Assembly (NCBI GenBank): GCA_029851415.1 | Contig: CM056741.1 | Location: 174,451,021-174,515,020 of the forward strand | Source: Eretmocerus hayati | Taxonomy: Eukaryota > Arthropoda > Insecta > Hymenoptera > Aphelinidae | DNA length: 64,000 nucleotides | Direction: 5' to 3' | In this document: positions 38,048 to 53,000 of the stretch, in pieces | Layout of the letters: the number at the start of each line of letters is the position of its first letter | Numbering within the stretch: the stretch's first letter is position 1 | The notes under the pieces: generated by a model | Database searches by the model: none | The model's input: only the letters and a program-made list of their open reading frames with translations | Told to the model about the DNA's origin: nothing | Position numbers and translations under genes: made by a program

Positions 38048-41000
38048 CTGGAACGAGCAAAGAATGAAGAGATTACGAACTAACGATTGAAATGTCTCAA
38101 GATTTGATTGGAAAAATGAAGTAATGCCAGCGTTGCGGAAGTATCAATGCTGAGGTAGATTTAAATAGATACTCTAATATGGTCAAGGGACTCAAGAACG
38201 GCTAACGTCGGTGGCTAATGTCTCAAATGTTAAAAATGTTATGTTCGATTTCTGATACTCTGCTCAAAATAGGTATAATTATATGATTCCGTGCACAATG
38301 TCCGATGAATTATTCCATCAATTCTAAAATCTCATTCTCGAAAAATGATTTTATAACTCACTCTCGAGATTCATTCCCTCCAAACGAATTTCGAAAGATC
38401 TATCATGAATCAATCATCACAATACAAAAGCTTCACTCACCATTCGGCAATCTTCTTATGACACCTCATCACGCTGTTTTCAATATCGATGGGATGGTAC
38501 CTCATACCCCTCAGCATTATTGCTTCATCCAGGGCACCCACAACAAATACAGCATCATGGAGCTCGGAATCACCAGGAGTTGTATCGAGCTCAGAATTGG
38601 AGATGTTATCACCCGGTAAATCAGTGCCGCCAACATTTTGCTGAACACATTCTGTGCGTCTGAGGAAACCAAGATATCCGGTGCGCGCATAGACTTCGCC
38701 CGTATTACCGGTAACCAGTCGAGCGTTGAAATGATCTGCGTAATCACTTTCGTCACCATAGATGGTAAAATATCCACTTGCATTGTGAGGAGACTGTACC
38801 CAGATTTCACCGAGATGAGAATCTCCGCATTGACCCTTGGTTTCTGGATTTGCTATTATCACTTTGACGCCCGGTAAAAGTTTTCCAGACTCCATGAGGC
38901 AGAGAGAGTGAGGTGAACCTCGTTCGACGAGGGATACTCGGTCGTTACGCAGAGCTCGTAAGTCTACGTAGACGGTTGACGGCTCTGGACTCGATGCTCC
39001 CTGAAAACGATACAGTTTATTAATATTTATCCAAAGACACTTTGGAGAACATCTGTCGAAATGTTATGTTGGATTCCGAGAGTTTAACGATAAAATATGC
39101 TCTTGATTATTCAGATTTATACTAAAAACGATTCGAAGGTATTGCTGTACTTTCATTTTGCCATCCAAGAGTTTATGTAATCAAAGTTTCCATCATTTTC
39201 TACCATATATTTTTATTAGTTAAGTGAAACTACTGAGCACGAATAATAGGAGTTACGTCTGTCAGTAATAAAAGAAAACAACATAAGGATAGTGAAAGAA
39301 TTGCCAACCTGTAAGCAAATAGCTGTGTTTACTCTGCATCCGAAAGACGTGGAAACTGCCCGAGGACTCAACCCAAGAGCAGAAAATAGTTTGCTAAAGC
39401 TAGTGGTGAGGGCTATCCTGGGCCTCTCCTCTGCAACGACGACGCAGGTTCTCACGCAAGCTAAACTCACTCCTCGTGCTTTCAAAGTCTGCACGGAAGA
39501 GCCAAGGCCCTTTGTGCAAAGCTCCATAACGCCATACGAGCAGAATGTGTCACGGACTCTTGAGTGGCTCACTGCTGAGAGCCAAAGAGCTGGATTTGCT
39601 TCGACCTGAAACAAATATGACACATTGAATTTATCAGTCCTGTTTCAGAAGAGCTCAAATTTGAATTTAAATTCTTCATGATATGAATCTATCAACTGTA
39701 GCAATACTTCTACGGATTTCCGTCAAAAGTTGCAAAAAACTTGTCCAATGAACTTGAATGAAAGACAGATGGCTACTACACATACCTCTGACGGAGGTAT
39801 AAGTATGGAATGATGACCGCTGTATATGCTGCTCAGACACCACAGGGCAAATCCTAGGCCAGAATACGGATCTAGACAGAGAGCTATGTGTCTTGATGGA
39901 TAAAGTTCACAGGCGAGTTTCATGGCTCTGCACAGAGACGTGACGGCGGCATGTGACATTTTTATACCGGCCAACATGCCCGTTGTCGATACGCTGAAGT
40001 CTAGATAGGCCAGCATTTCTGCAGTAGGTGCTCGATAAAGAACTGGAAGCTTTTTCTTCGGCATGTCATCGATGTCGAGAATTATCGGCCAGCTTCTTAC
40101 CTCCACGACATTATTGGCTTCCTGTTGAAAGATGAGAAAGTTTGTTTGAGAATGAAATAATTCATGGTACCAGATCTGTTACTGTTATAGGGTCACATTG
40201 GATTCACTTCTCACACATAGCATCTGAGACTATCGACTTCAATTGAAAATGGTGTTTTGATCATATTTGAGCATTTATTTCCCTCATCTGAATCCAAACT
40301 TATGTATTATATCATTTACAGTCGATTTTAGAGTCTATCCCGAGGAATAATTAAGCTGCATTTGAAATTTTCGCGTTAAATATCATCGACGTCTGCTCAA
40401 ACGAGGATAATAAATTAAATATATATAAAACGTGGACGTCTCGTATCAAGGTATCATATATCGTTTGTTTTGTCTGCTGCTATTCAAATCCCATGTTGAT
40501 AACCCCCTCCACAACGCCGCTGCCGACGTTGGTGACAAAAGAATGTTATGGTATCAGTGCATGGAATGACTGTGGCATCATACATATTTCATTAGTAGTC
40601 TTGATCAGTATTAATTCAGTAAATGAAACGTTCCAGTAGATATTTAACTATATAATCAGTGCAATCTACTAAAATCCTGTAAACAATTGGATAAGAGTGA
40701 TCGGAGAAATTGAAAAGTGTGCATGGTTTATAACCCAGTCAAAAATCTCTTCCAAGCTATTCCTAGAGCTGTCGCTCATAATTCAATACATTTAACAAAC
40801 TTTGCAGTACATAGTGTCTTATTAAAATCTGTGGATAAGCAGTGATATCGTCCATGAAGGAGTAACTATTCAGTCAAGAAAAGCATCAAATTCAAAATGT
40901 CAATGAACAATTACAGTGATCCCACAATGGATCAAGAGCTAAAATACATTCGTCACAACCAATATAATGAAATGAAATGCATGGATCTCTTATCGGCAGT

Positions 41001-44000
41001 CAAGTATGGAAATCTTGAATTGGCAAGACAGCTCCTACATCAGGGTGTTAATCCAAATATAAGAGAATATTGGGGCCGTAGGAAATCATGCTTACAATAT
41101 GCCACAGAGCAAAAGAATAAAGATTTGGTGCGAGTTTTGTTATTCGCAGGAGCTGATCCAAATGAAGTCACATTAAAAAATGTCAGGGAAGAGAATATGG
41201 AGTTATTAGAGTTGATACTGAGATCGATACACAATGCTCGATTTAGATTAGACACAGTCGTTTATCGAGAAGCAATTTTTGTAAGTACTATCCCATGAAT
41301 CACTTGAGTCATTCGCCATTCTGCAAACATCTATATCATCTACACTAATCAACTTGATATCATACCAATTGAAGAATCTGTACTCAATCAATGGTCTTCA
41401 ACAAAATTATCAGAGCTTCATGACTGAAGTTTGTATTTCTTTTGATTTATTGATGAAATCATCATGGGAAATTTCACATTTGTACAAAAATTTTGACAGA
41501 AATTGTGGGTTTAATTGAGTACATGATTCATTAGCAAGTTATTTACTCAAGGATATTTTCATTCTTACAGAAATCTATCGATCTGCAAAGGAAAGATTTA
41601 GTTGAACTTCTACTCAATTTTGATGGGTATTCACACATTGCGAATCAAAGTAAAGGGATTATATTGCACTACGCGGTCAAAAGTAGGATCTACAATACCA
41701 ACAGCAATACTGAGCTATATCTAGATATTCTCAAGTTACTATTAGACCATAATGCAAGCATGGGTTATAGACTTGATTCAACTGAAGAATCTAATCCTGC
41801 TCAGGCGGTGCTTGAATTTGGCAGTCAGGATGTAATTTGTTTATTTCTCAACTATGGTTTCAAATTTGATGGGAGAGAAATTCAAAATCCTCTTCACTAT
41901 GCGGTAAAGAATGAAAACTATGTTTTGGAGTATTTATTAGAGCATTTGCATTTTGATATTGACGATATTGATTCCATGCATTACTCGGTACTTCATGAAG
42001 CAGTCCGTTACAACAAGGTAAACATTGTTGAGACTTTACTCCAATACAAGGCAAATATCGAGATACCAGATACTTCAAATGTGACGCCACTGATCACTGC
42101 TGTAGACCACAACTACTTAGAATGTGCACGACTCTTATTGGAGCATGGAGCTAACGTCAACCATATCAAAGCAAACGGCGAGAATTCGTGGTATTTTGCT
42201 GCCCGGCAAAATCGTAGCGAGTGTTTCGAACTACTATTAACGTACGGTGCTGATATAAAATTTGATGAGTGGATCTTCGACGATGTACTTTACTCAATCA
42301 ATTTTGAAACGATTAACGTTCTTTTGCGACATATTGCTTTACTTGAGAGTCAACGACGTGAAGTCAATCCGGATTACTACAAGCTCATGGTTGAACGTGA
42401 TTTGTTGAACAAAAATAACTTGGGCTTGGATTATTTAAACGATTGTCAAATTGAAGTAGGACTTTTACAGACATCTGTTATTGATGATACAACAACATTT
42501 CATGACATACTGATAGGCAAAATTCCCGATCATCTCTTTACGGATACTCAGTTTATAGAAATTTTCAAGACTGAAAGTTTGATGAACATGTTTCCAATAT
42601 TCGGTAAACAGCTGTGTGATATTTTCCACCATACAAAAAGCAAGAGAGATTTGGAGATAGGAATGATTCGAGGCCTTAACCGAATACTTCGCTTCGATGT
42701 GAAATCGTTTTATTTAATTGGTGAAAACATCCTGAGACGCCTTTACAACCGAGACTTGCGGAATCTATGCAGAGTTTGAAATTTTTGTCGTGATCTCTCC
42801 GAATCACAATACTTTGTGCTTATTGTATTTCTCAATTTTTTTTTCTCAGACACATTCAAATTAGCTCCAAGCACATAAGAATTCGATCAATAATTTCTTG
42901 ATGCAAGCGTTTTCTGATCTGATTCATACAGAATTATGAATTATGAAGTGAATCATACCTGTGAATTGTGATAAATTTTTTAAAAGCAATGAACTTTGTA
43001 GGTTTATATTCAACTAACGATAGTCATGAGAACTCGAATGAAGGTCGAATTTGTCATTGTCCTATTAAAACGGATGTCAAATATCTGTATTATGATTAGA
43101 TTGTTATCGTTATTTACTGTATATGTAACACGAATTCATTCGTCATTTCCTTTAGTGTTCTGGAAATGCTGTGGCTTTTGTGTCTACTTATATTAAACCT
43201 ACTAAGGATTTACTAGGATTGAGTTGAGCTCTGAATATGTGAAATATTATACATATAAATGTAATACCATGGATAAAATGCAATGAAAGTGAATAAATTA
43301 TAGAATAATAAGATGATTTTTCTTACGGTCCCTAACGAATCATCTCAAATCTGCAACCTACACTAGCACCCGATCAACGTACATTTCGATTGAGACTTTC
43401 AATCATAATTATAGCCTGTGACGCCGGATTTGGTCGATGAATATGTTTACAAAATTATTGACTTCGCCACTGAATCCAATTCAATTTCCACGCATTGTTA
43501 GGACTGTTATTGGGTTGAAATTTCATTTATCTTTATAGGACTCGACGCGCAAACAGCTTTTTTCCGCGTCTCGTCTTATGAAGCATATGTGTCTCGTGCC
43601 AAGCCGACGTCCAACAAGGTTTTCGTGAAGAACAAAGTTTTTGGGCACTCGACACATAATATACTATTTCAGCGTCTGTCAACGTCACTAATGCAAACTT
43701 AAATCTTGGGGATTAAATTTGTAATTTAAATGGGGAACATATCCTGCTGTACCTATGTGCAGCACTGATCAATCCTATTACATAGGCACCAGCGGTGGGT
43801 ACCCAAGCACAAAAACAGGTATTCCGTCGTCACAGTAATCGTATTGATACGATTGTAATTTTTTCGTTCACTGTATCACAGTCTGGGCGTCACTCAACGA
43901 GGCCAGCAAGTTAAATAAACGAATCAATTAAGGAATCAGCGCAGACTCACCTTAGATTTGAGAAGCTTCATAATGTTCTGATTCGTAAGGACGAGCACGG

Positions 44001-47000
44001 ACTTGCTTACATCAGCAATCATGCGAACCGTAGGCAGAGTCGTTTGCAGATTTTGAGGATGAGGCGGGCGTATTGTCACAGGCACTGCTCCAACATACAG
44101 GCATCCGTAAAAAGCGCATATGAGATCGGTTCCAGGTGGGAAAAGTAGTGCCACGTGATCGCCCGTGTTGATACGACCCTTATCGAGGAGCAAGTTTCCT
44201 ATTCGTTCGGCCTTTTTGTGAAGTTGTGAGCATGATAAGGTAGCTGCTGCTGCACCCTTCGAGTTTAGCGACGTGAATATCACATGGTCGGATGTTCCGA
44301 CCGCACGCCAGCGAAGAATCTCCGAGATGAACTGATACTGTAGGAAGAATAGGTGTAAATGAAAAATCGATAGAATTCATAATGTTGGTGATGAACAGAT
44401 ATTTTGTTTAGTGAATCAAAATATCATTCAAAGTTTTGATAAAAGCATTTCATTATAAAAATATGAGATAACGCGTACTCCAGAGAGCTTCAGAACTTTC
44501 ATTTGATATCTAGCTTGTCACTCCTTGGAATGAGGAATGTCGATAATTGTAGCTCAGATAGTTAGTCGTTGGGTACAATATAGAAGTATGATACGGCCGT
44601 ATCGAAATCGAAAATCTCGAATGAATCATTCTTCTTTTAAGGGGACGTCGGAGGCCTATCAATATTGTACAGTTACCGACATGATCGATTTTTCGGATTT
44701 CTCGATGAATTTTTGAGATATCAAAAAACTAAAAAGTAACGCCGATTCTGTGAGCCATACCGAATCGGCGTTACTTAGTAAAATCCCGATACCTCGAAAA
44801 TTCATCGAGAAATCCGAAAACTCGACAATGTCGGTATCCGACATCCTCTTAAGGATTCGAGATTAATCAAGTAGTATGAAAATCAACAAACCTTTTTGGA
44901 ATTATCGCTCTCCTCGTCGAGGATGCCCATATCCCTGCCTTGAGCCGAAGCAAGCCTGTTGCCTTGGACGAGATTGCCAACGATGACACTGGCTGGACCC
45001 ACATCTGAAACAGAATCCCCCGCTACACCCCACCGTCACACTGATGTTAGTAAACCAACGCAAACGCTCAAAACCCATTTTCTAATTTTCCATCCACTCT
45101 TCTTCTGAAGACGAGCAGCTGCACAAGACTATCCCTTGACTGAGGCCGGACAAATCCAAGATTTAAAACAGGTCCACTGTTACTATCCGTATATCAAAGT
45201 CTCCATGTTGAACGATGTAATTTCATTGGAACGTGTGCCATTTGGAGCAAATACCGAAAAGAATATATACGTAATGTATGTGTCAAAACTCGAAGATATT
45301 CTTGTGTGCATCGGGTGCAGGTAAAATGAGCAATGGATATCGAAGGTTTATAATACAAAGTTAATCACGTGTTTGCATGTGATGGGGTATGTGGTTTTCT
45401 ACGAACTCAGTCAGAAGGAGGAGTCTTGGGGCAGTGAGATAATTTTCGAAAAAATTCAACACAGATGAATTTTGTGTTCGAGAATCGGTATAGGTGTTGA
45501 AGAGGAAGAAGAGTGAGAAAGTATTGTGAAGAAAGAGTCAGATGTGTGTTCACATATAGTTTTACACCAATAGACAACAATTTACAACACTCAGTTGGGA
45601 AATCTGCTTAGCCAATCAGACTCGTTATATTTAGAGAATCAAACAGAGCTGACCGTTCCCTAGAAGATTTTCAGGACCCAGAAGTATCTTTTTTCAAGTT
45701 GAACTGTAATATTGGAAAGATTGCAAAGGCTTTCTTTCGATTATGGATTAGCGAGCTGTAACAAGCTCTAATTTACAACAATGATACAAATCGTAATTCG
45801 ACATCTCTAGTGATAATAACGAAAAGAAAAATTATGGATGAAGTCAGGATTACGGAAGCCTACATCAATTTTTTTTTAAATAATTAGGCAGTCGAATAAT
45901 ATTTTCAAACACCGTCTTATTCACATGCAGTGCCAAAAGTTTTGAATTTCCATCTAATTACAAATATTGCAAAGTTCACGTGAAACTATAATTATTCCAC
46001 GACAAGGTACGGAAAATTCCTCTGGATCACACACAGCAGCTATTGTCCTCGAAAAATGTAACGAGATAGTTTTTTGGGTAAGAACACTTGATTTGAGCTT
46101 TAGCGTTGGTTGACTTACCGGAATGAATCTCACGTGGCTTTGGTAGATTGGTGACGCATGTATGCGGGCAGAGGAGTACGTTGGCCGGATGCAGTGTGCC
46201 CTCGAGGAATCGTCTCTTTGTCTCTGACAGATGGATGCCTCCAAGCGGGGTTTTTGGTAGATAGTTGGGCGGTACAAGAGCCAGGCAGTAGATACCAACA
46301 GCGTGTATGGAATCGACGGCTTGCAAGACTCGAGACATCCATTGGAAGCTCTACAAAATGAAATATCATGATAAATATCCACTCAACGATTGCTACTTGT
46401 AACTTTCATGAGATTATAATTTCCAATCGTACCTCTTCTTCGCTACAATCAGGCCGCTGTTCAGCAACGACGCAAATTCTTTCATCCCTCAAGACTCTCA
46501 CACTGAAAACGGCAATCCTTCCTCTGTAGATGAATTTCATAGGCTCAACAGCAAGAACTGTAGCAATGATATCGTCGGCGTTGTGTTTTCTGCCAGTGAC
46601 AGTCATTAGGCCATCTCGAGAACCGCAGACGAATACAAGATTACCAGGCCCGAGGAAACCAAGTAAGCCTGATCGAGCATACTCGACATCACCGAGTGGT
46701 TGTCCTTCGGCCTGCAGCGGTATCACCTTGAATGTATTATTAGTTAGGCCCTGCAGGCCCCAATATTGGCTGCCGGTTGCTGCGCTATGCACGCAGATTT
46801 CTCCAACCTCATCAGTCTTACAGATCAAGGGCGGTCCCTCCATTTTTATCACCGTAACGATGCCTGCAAGAAAACATGAATGAATGAGATATACGACTAT
46901 ATGATATCGTTATAAATTTTGCTTTGAGTTAATCGATGCTAATGAGTTTATGCTGCGGTGAATATTGCAATACTTTACACTTGGTGGATATTTTATTTTG

Positions 47001-50000
47001 ACGTTAAACGCTTCATTTCGATTGATAACTTCCTCGATGGCTAGACATGATTTATATCTTGGGTTAAAAGGTGGTGCGTGATCAAGAGAAAATTTATAAT
47101 TTGAGTAAGGCAATAACTCATATACCCACAAGAAATAAGAAAATTTTGAATAAGATGAATTGCGTCTCCGTACGCGGAAAGAATTTGCTTCATGAGTACC
47201 CATTTGTTGGAGTTAGATGTAAAGCGACAATTTCTGGTTGGAATCGCTTCCATTACATTTTAGTTGATTCCTGATGCAGGATTACGAGTGGAAACTGAAG
47301 TCGAAATTTCGGAATTCTCTTACTAAAGCACCGTGGTCAATATCGACATCGCTTAGAGTGAATATGTAAGATATTATAATTTTACCATAATTTCGAAATA
47401 TCACCAGACCGACGGGTTAATCCGATCAAGAAAAAATTTCTGATCGTAGAGCTAATGATTTTCTGATGATTATAAGAGGACAAGAACAATTGTACAAAGA
47501 ATAGCTCTAAAGACACCCTCTGATCAAAGTGCGGTACTCGTCAGTCACGTTTGGCTGGCAGTTATTTTCATGTATATGTTGAACTATAATTTGACATTGT
47601 TTTTAGATACCCATGGTGTTACTGTGTGCATCAATGGAAGTATCGAGGAGTTTTGAAGTCCTCTAACACACAAAATGAAGCCAAAATGTGTCTTTTGTAT
47701 GCATAGTAGATGAGCACACGATTTAACTGGTATCACTCAGGAGCAATCCTACTTCGTGCAGTCTTCAAAATCAGAGGTAGGTAGAGAATCAAAGAAAAAA
47801 ATCACAACGGACCAAGATTTATGAATAAATAGAAAAACTTACTTCCAGGCATAACTTGCCCACAATCCTGCAACGTCAACGAAGTAAGCGAGTTCTCCTG
47901 ATCGACTCGCACTACTCCAAAACTAAGTCCGGACATGCTTAAAACTCCTCTTCCAGTCGCATTAACTCCAGCCCTTCCAGGCCTACGAACCGATACTGTA
48001 AGTGCTTCGCTCGACGAGGCACAAGGGCATACGGCATCTGGTCTCAAACCCTTAGATTGAAATACGGAAAGGAACTGATCGCACGACGACAAAGACCATG
48101 GATTTGCACCATCAGCAACGAGTAACAATCTCAGAGTTGACAAAGATATGTCTTTGTGATCTTTGGTAGCGAGCAAACCCCAGTGAAGATCTCGAGATTT
48201 TACGACTGCAACGCTGGCTCGATGTTTCGTTATCATCTGCATCCAGCTGGCAGGATTTACTTTCATCAAAGCGTATGGGATGAAAATGACGTGCATGCCA
48301 TTAAGGATACTTGTCAAAGTGCTATGCCAGAGTCCGACTTCGCGTTTAAAGTCTAGTACGCACACAGCGTTTTCTCCTTCGGTGTAGCCGCATGCCTGTA
48401 GACAATTGTAATTATAATTTGAAAACTCGAATCAAATTATCATTTCTTGGTTATTCTTTAGTCCATTAGTCGGTCGATCTTTCATCCATTAATGGTGGTT
48501 TCGGTCCAACTGGCATTAAATTCTTGACGACATGATTTTCTCTTGAGTTGATTCAAGTCTAATTTTTAAAAACTGTTCTTCATTAGAATTTTTGTTTGCA
48601 ATCTCACCAACTGTATATCTAAATAGAAGGTATTTCAACCATCTTGGTGAATAACTAGACTTGTTCGAGACTTTCCCAACGGATCACAAAATTATTATTA
48701 TTCATTTATTCAAGCAAATCTCGGTAATCCTTGACGAAAAATTAGGTCGATCCTGAAAGTTTTCTAGACCTCATCCTTTCACACTCTCATATACAATCAT
48801 CGAACGTAAATCTTCTCATCATCATACGTATTAAACAATGATATTCTCGCTACATGTAATTTATACAATTTGGCTCATCGAACCAGAACGATGTTCATCA
48901 GCTGAGCAAGCGCGTGCTTCTCGTTTTTTTTTTTTTTTTCGAATCAGCAACTCGCGCACGGGCGCTATAAAATCGTTACGCTTTCTGAGCGTGGGCTTCC
49001 AGCCACATAATCTCACTCTTACTTCGAGGCCACGATTCATCATTACGCGAAGAAATTCAGCTAATAGGTAAGGACTCGGATGAGCGAATAATCAAAAATA
49101 TATAGATATATGTATGTATATTAAATATTACTTGTGTGAGAGCACGACAGTGGGCGAGCATAGCAGCCCGGGTGACGGTGACTCCCATAACAGAGCCATC
49201 CTTGTCTGTGCTGTACTCTATGTAGGCGGGTGTGTCATCGGTAAGCCGTGTCGGAGGCATCCAGTCCTTGGGAATTTTGCCTAGGTGTTCCGTAACGAAC
49301 CAGTGAAGTTTTGGCCAGCCTTTGAAAGCTACAACTTCACCTGCGCTTGTTTTTGGTAGGCCCTTCAGGCATGCTTCGCTTGTGAGCGCCACCTTAAATA
49401 AGAGAAAATTGTTTCAGATATTTTGAAATATGATACATTTGCTATTTGAACCTGTATCCCAAATGAAAAGATTGTCTAAACCCGTCATATACATCTAAAA
49501 ACTCGAACTTTGAAGGAATACCGTAGATTTCAATTTCCGAAGATATAGATATGATTGCTACACATTGAGTATGTCGAGGAGTATGTGCGGAATCTCATCT
49601 CAATTCACTGCTCTGTGAGGGCGGAAAAAAAGTTCATCTAGCTCATGTGGTTGAAGAGCAATTTGTAATCGGCGAATCGTAAATTTCTTAGAAGAAGCGA
49701 ATGAAAGGATTTTACGATCCAGATTGCAGCAAAGTAGGATTTCAGTATGAATTTACAGTCATTATTTTGGCATGAATTTACACACTCACATTGATTAGAC
49801 TGCGTGACATTTTGCAACATTCATACAAGTGAGAACAAGGTTGATTTTTGCACAACTAAACAAGTCACTTTTTTCATATTACATGAATATTCATTAGAAT
49901 TCGTGGGTTTTCATTATAGATTTGCATCATTCGTATAATAATCTACGACTAATTTTTGAGCGATCTTATGGAATTGGCGGTCAAAAGACGCAATCTATAG

Positions 50001-53000
50001 CTATATAAACTTAATGACAAATCATTAGGATCATTACATACATCTTGCATAACACGTCCTTTTAGATACAGCCGACGATTTAAAAAGATAAAATAAATGC
50101 GTAGGCGTTCAAACTAGCATCATTAAGATTCCAGAGAGATCAGAATTGATTGGATCGTTGATTTAAATTTCAATCATACATCAAAACCAGATAGCACTCG
50201 AGATAAACCTCGTAATCGAAGAAAGGACTGATAGGACCAAGCATTTGACTGATTTTACTTTCGGACATCCGCGACAGTGACAGAGTAGAGGATCGAATCG
50301 TCATTAAAGAAGACAATCAATAAGATTCAGAACGATCAATTTCATCTATGCTGAGTCACTCTGTCTTCGACTCTATTCTGAGTCTCTCAAAGATGTCATC
50401 GTTTTGATTCATTCATGCAAATAGAAAGAATCTAGTACATTCAACCTCACCAGACAGGTTCACCATCTTTTTATATTAGTGTGTGAAACTGATTATTACA
50501 TACCTGGATACCACAACTACCAAGTAGAAAACCAATTTGCTGAGATCCAGCATCACGTCTCGTAAGAGGCACCTCAATAGGTACGGGTACGATTCCGGCC
50601 TGTAGACATCCGTAAAATGCACAAATAAAGTTGATAGGGTCGTCGTTGGGATAAACCAAAGCAATTCTGTCTCCAGGTTTTAGGCAACATTCTCCAACTA
50701 TTCGACTGAGAGCTCGATTTAGAAGCGTGTAGGCTATCTTGTACGAGCGACTCAAAAGTTTTCCGTAAGTCAAAGTGACGCACAATTTTCCATTTGGATC
50801 TAGGACTGTTGCAGCGGGTGCTTTGTAAGATGCCGAGCCGTACCTGCAGATTATAACAAATTTAAATTAATTTTATTCTAGTCAGAATTACGATGAATAT
50901 TTGTATACACTGGTTGTGAGATTATTACAAGACTAAGTCAAACTCTTCATACAAATGAATTTGATTATTATTTTATATGCGATGATTGCTTAATAATGTA
51001 ATCTCATATGGCATTTTTTAGTTTTGTGAGATTTAGCATAATGTTGATGTAATCCAGGCTAATGATTGTAAAGTAATGAGTAGTTCGAGAATCAGTTTAC
51101 AGTGATATCAATTCATTATACGTATTACACAGCAGATGATGGTGTCACTAACAAATTTAAATCTTACTGTAAATCAACTCAAAATTTATGAATAACACGA
51201 GATTAAAAAATCACAGGACACTCAATTTCTATTCACCTGCTGTCAGAATTTTTTTTGATGAATTTTTTTATAACTCTACGACAGAAACTTTCTTTCCTTT
51301 TGCAAGGAATGTCAAATTCAACGCCCCTGGAAAAGTTTAATTTAAAATTGTCAGAGTTCAGTGGTACGAGTTGATATACTACTTTCCGTTACTGATAAAT
51401 TGGCTCTAAATGGTTTTAAAATATTTACACATTCGAGCCAAGCAAATGGGTCCGAAAAGGAAATATCACATTTTTTCAGATATTCTTAGCTATACATTAT
51501 TTTTCTGGCATGATGCCATTATTTTTCCAACTTTGCCGGACAGCTTAAACAGATATCAGAGGATTGTAAATTATTCTCAACGGCTACTGATTTATTATTC
51601 AACATTCTTGAGTTCAAGTTTTTGACAAATTTCTAATAGAGCCATTATACAGTTTGGTATCGGCCGTGCGAAGTATGGAAACGTCCATCAATTACGTAAG
51701 GATTTTATGAAAAAAGATCGGGTTTCCATATTTCTCACAATGTATATATGAAAGGCAATTTTCCATTTAAAAAATCTTACAAGCGTTCTAAAATCTTGAA
51801 ATCCTCCTTTACATAATTCATGGAGTTTCACTAAGAAGGAAAAGATCAAAATTCTCAAACATTAGAAAACCCCAAAATTAGAATTTCGATACATCATAAA
51901 ATCCTAAAACCAGGTTTCTTGATAAGATTCCCTTTTCCTCAAACTGAAAAATATAACAAATAAATATAAAAAATAAATTTGCACGAACAAACCTCTGTAT
52001 CGACGCCTCAACAGATCGTGGCAAACCCGAAGGTACAGAAAGTTGTTCTCCAACAGCAGGAGTCATTGCACCACCTTCGGGTTTTGGTGCATTTGGATCT
52101 TTTGGATTTGCCGCAATTTCCAATTCTATATCGTCATCCTCATAAAATTCGGGCAAAGGTCTACGTTTTGGCCGCTTTAAAGTATTCAATAATTGTTGAA
52201 TTTTTGCTGAAACCTTCCATCTTCCAGCTGTTCCTGTATTATTTTCTTCAACCACGTGATACCTGTTAACCCGATCGGCACCTAAAAATTAAAGAAAAAA
52301 GGATAAAAATCGTTTAATCAATTATTTTTTCATCTTTCTCGATGCATCAGCATCGGTCATCTTCGATCTCTATATGATCAATGACAATCTCATTTCAAAC
52401 GCATCCGAGACTAGTAGTAAATCAGATAAGGTAGTAGACATTGGATCTATACAGAGTATAATTTATCACGATCAAGTATATGTGAATGATGAATAGTCTA
52501 TAGTTATGTATCGAAAAAAAAGATTATCAAAGGTTATATGGATTGACACACGCACACTATACTTGTTCTAGATAATGATGATTCGTAAATGTCTGAGTAT
52601 ACATGTAGTCTGGACAAAGACTGGACAATTTGAAGGATGCGCTTTGCCCAAGGATACTTTTATCGTATTTGAAAAATCAGGGTTATATATACCTACTCTC
52701 TCTCTATATAACGCTGTTGAAAATTATATGTTTCAACCCAAGAACGACCTTGATCAATTCCTAACAAAGTCTGAACATCCTTATAAGTATAAACCCACGC
52801 GATCATCATACTTCATTTCTTATACCTGTATAGTCGATCCTCCATCATTATCATCATCGTCATCATCTTTGAGTACATTCTCATTATTATTATCATCATT
52901 ATCGTATCAAAATGCCAGTTTGAAATTTTGAAAATTGGCGCGAGATTCTACTATAAATTATATATAATTCGAATCGATGATTGACGTCGAATCAATTAGA

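Noticed and set aside
38517..38877. Alternative frames on both strands within DIP2 exon l
   Set aside because: DIP2 exon l explains the openness; these frames carry no domain.
39292..39609. Plus-strand 105-codon frame
   Set aside because: It lies exactly antisense to DIP2 exon k, so it is a shadow of a real exon.
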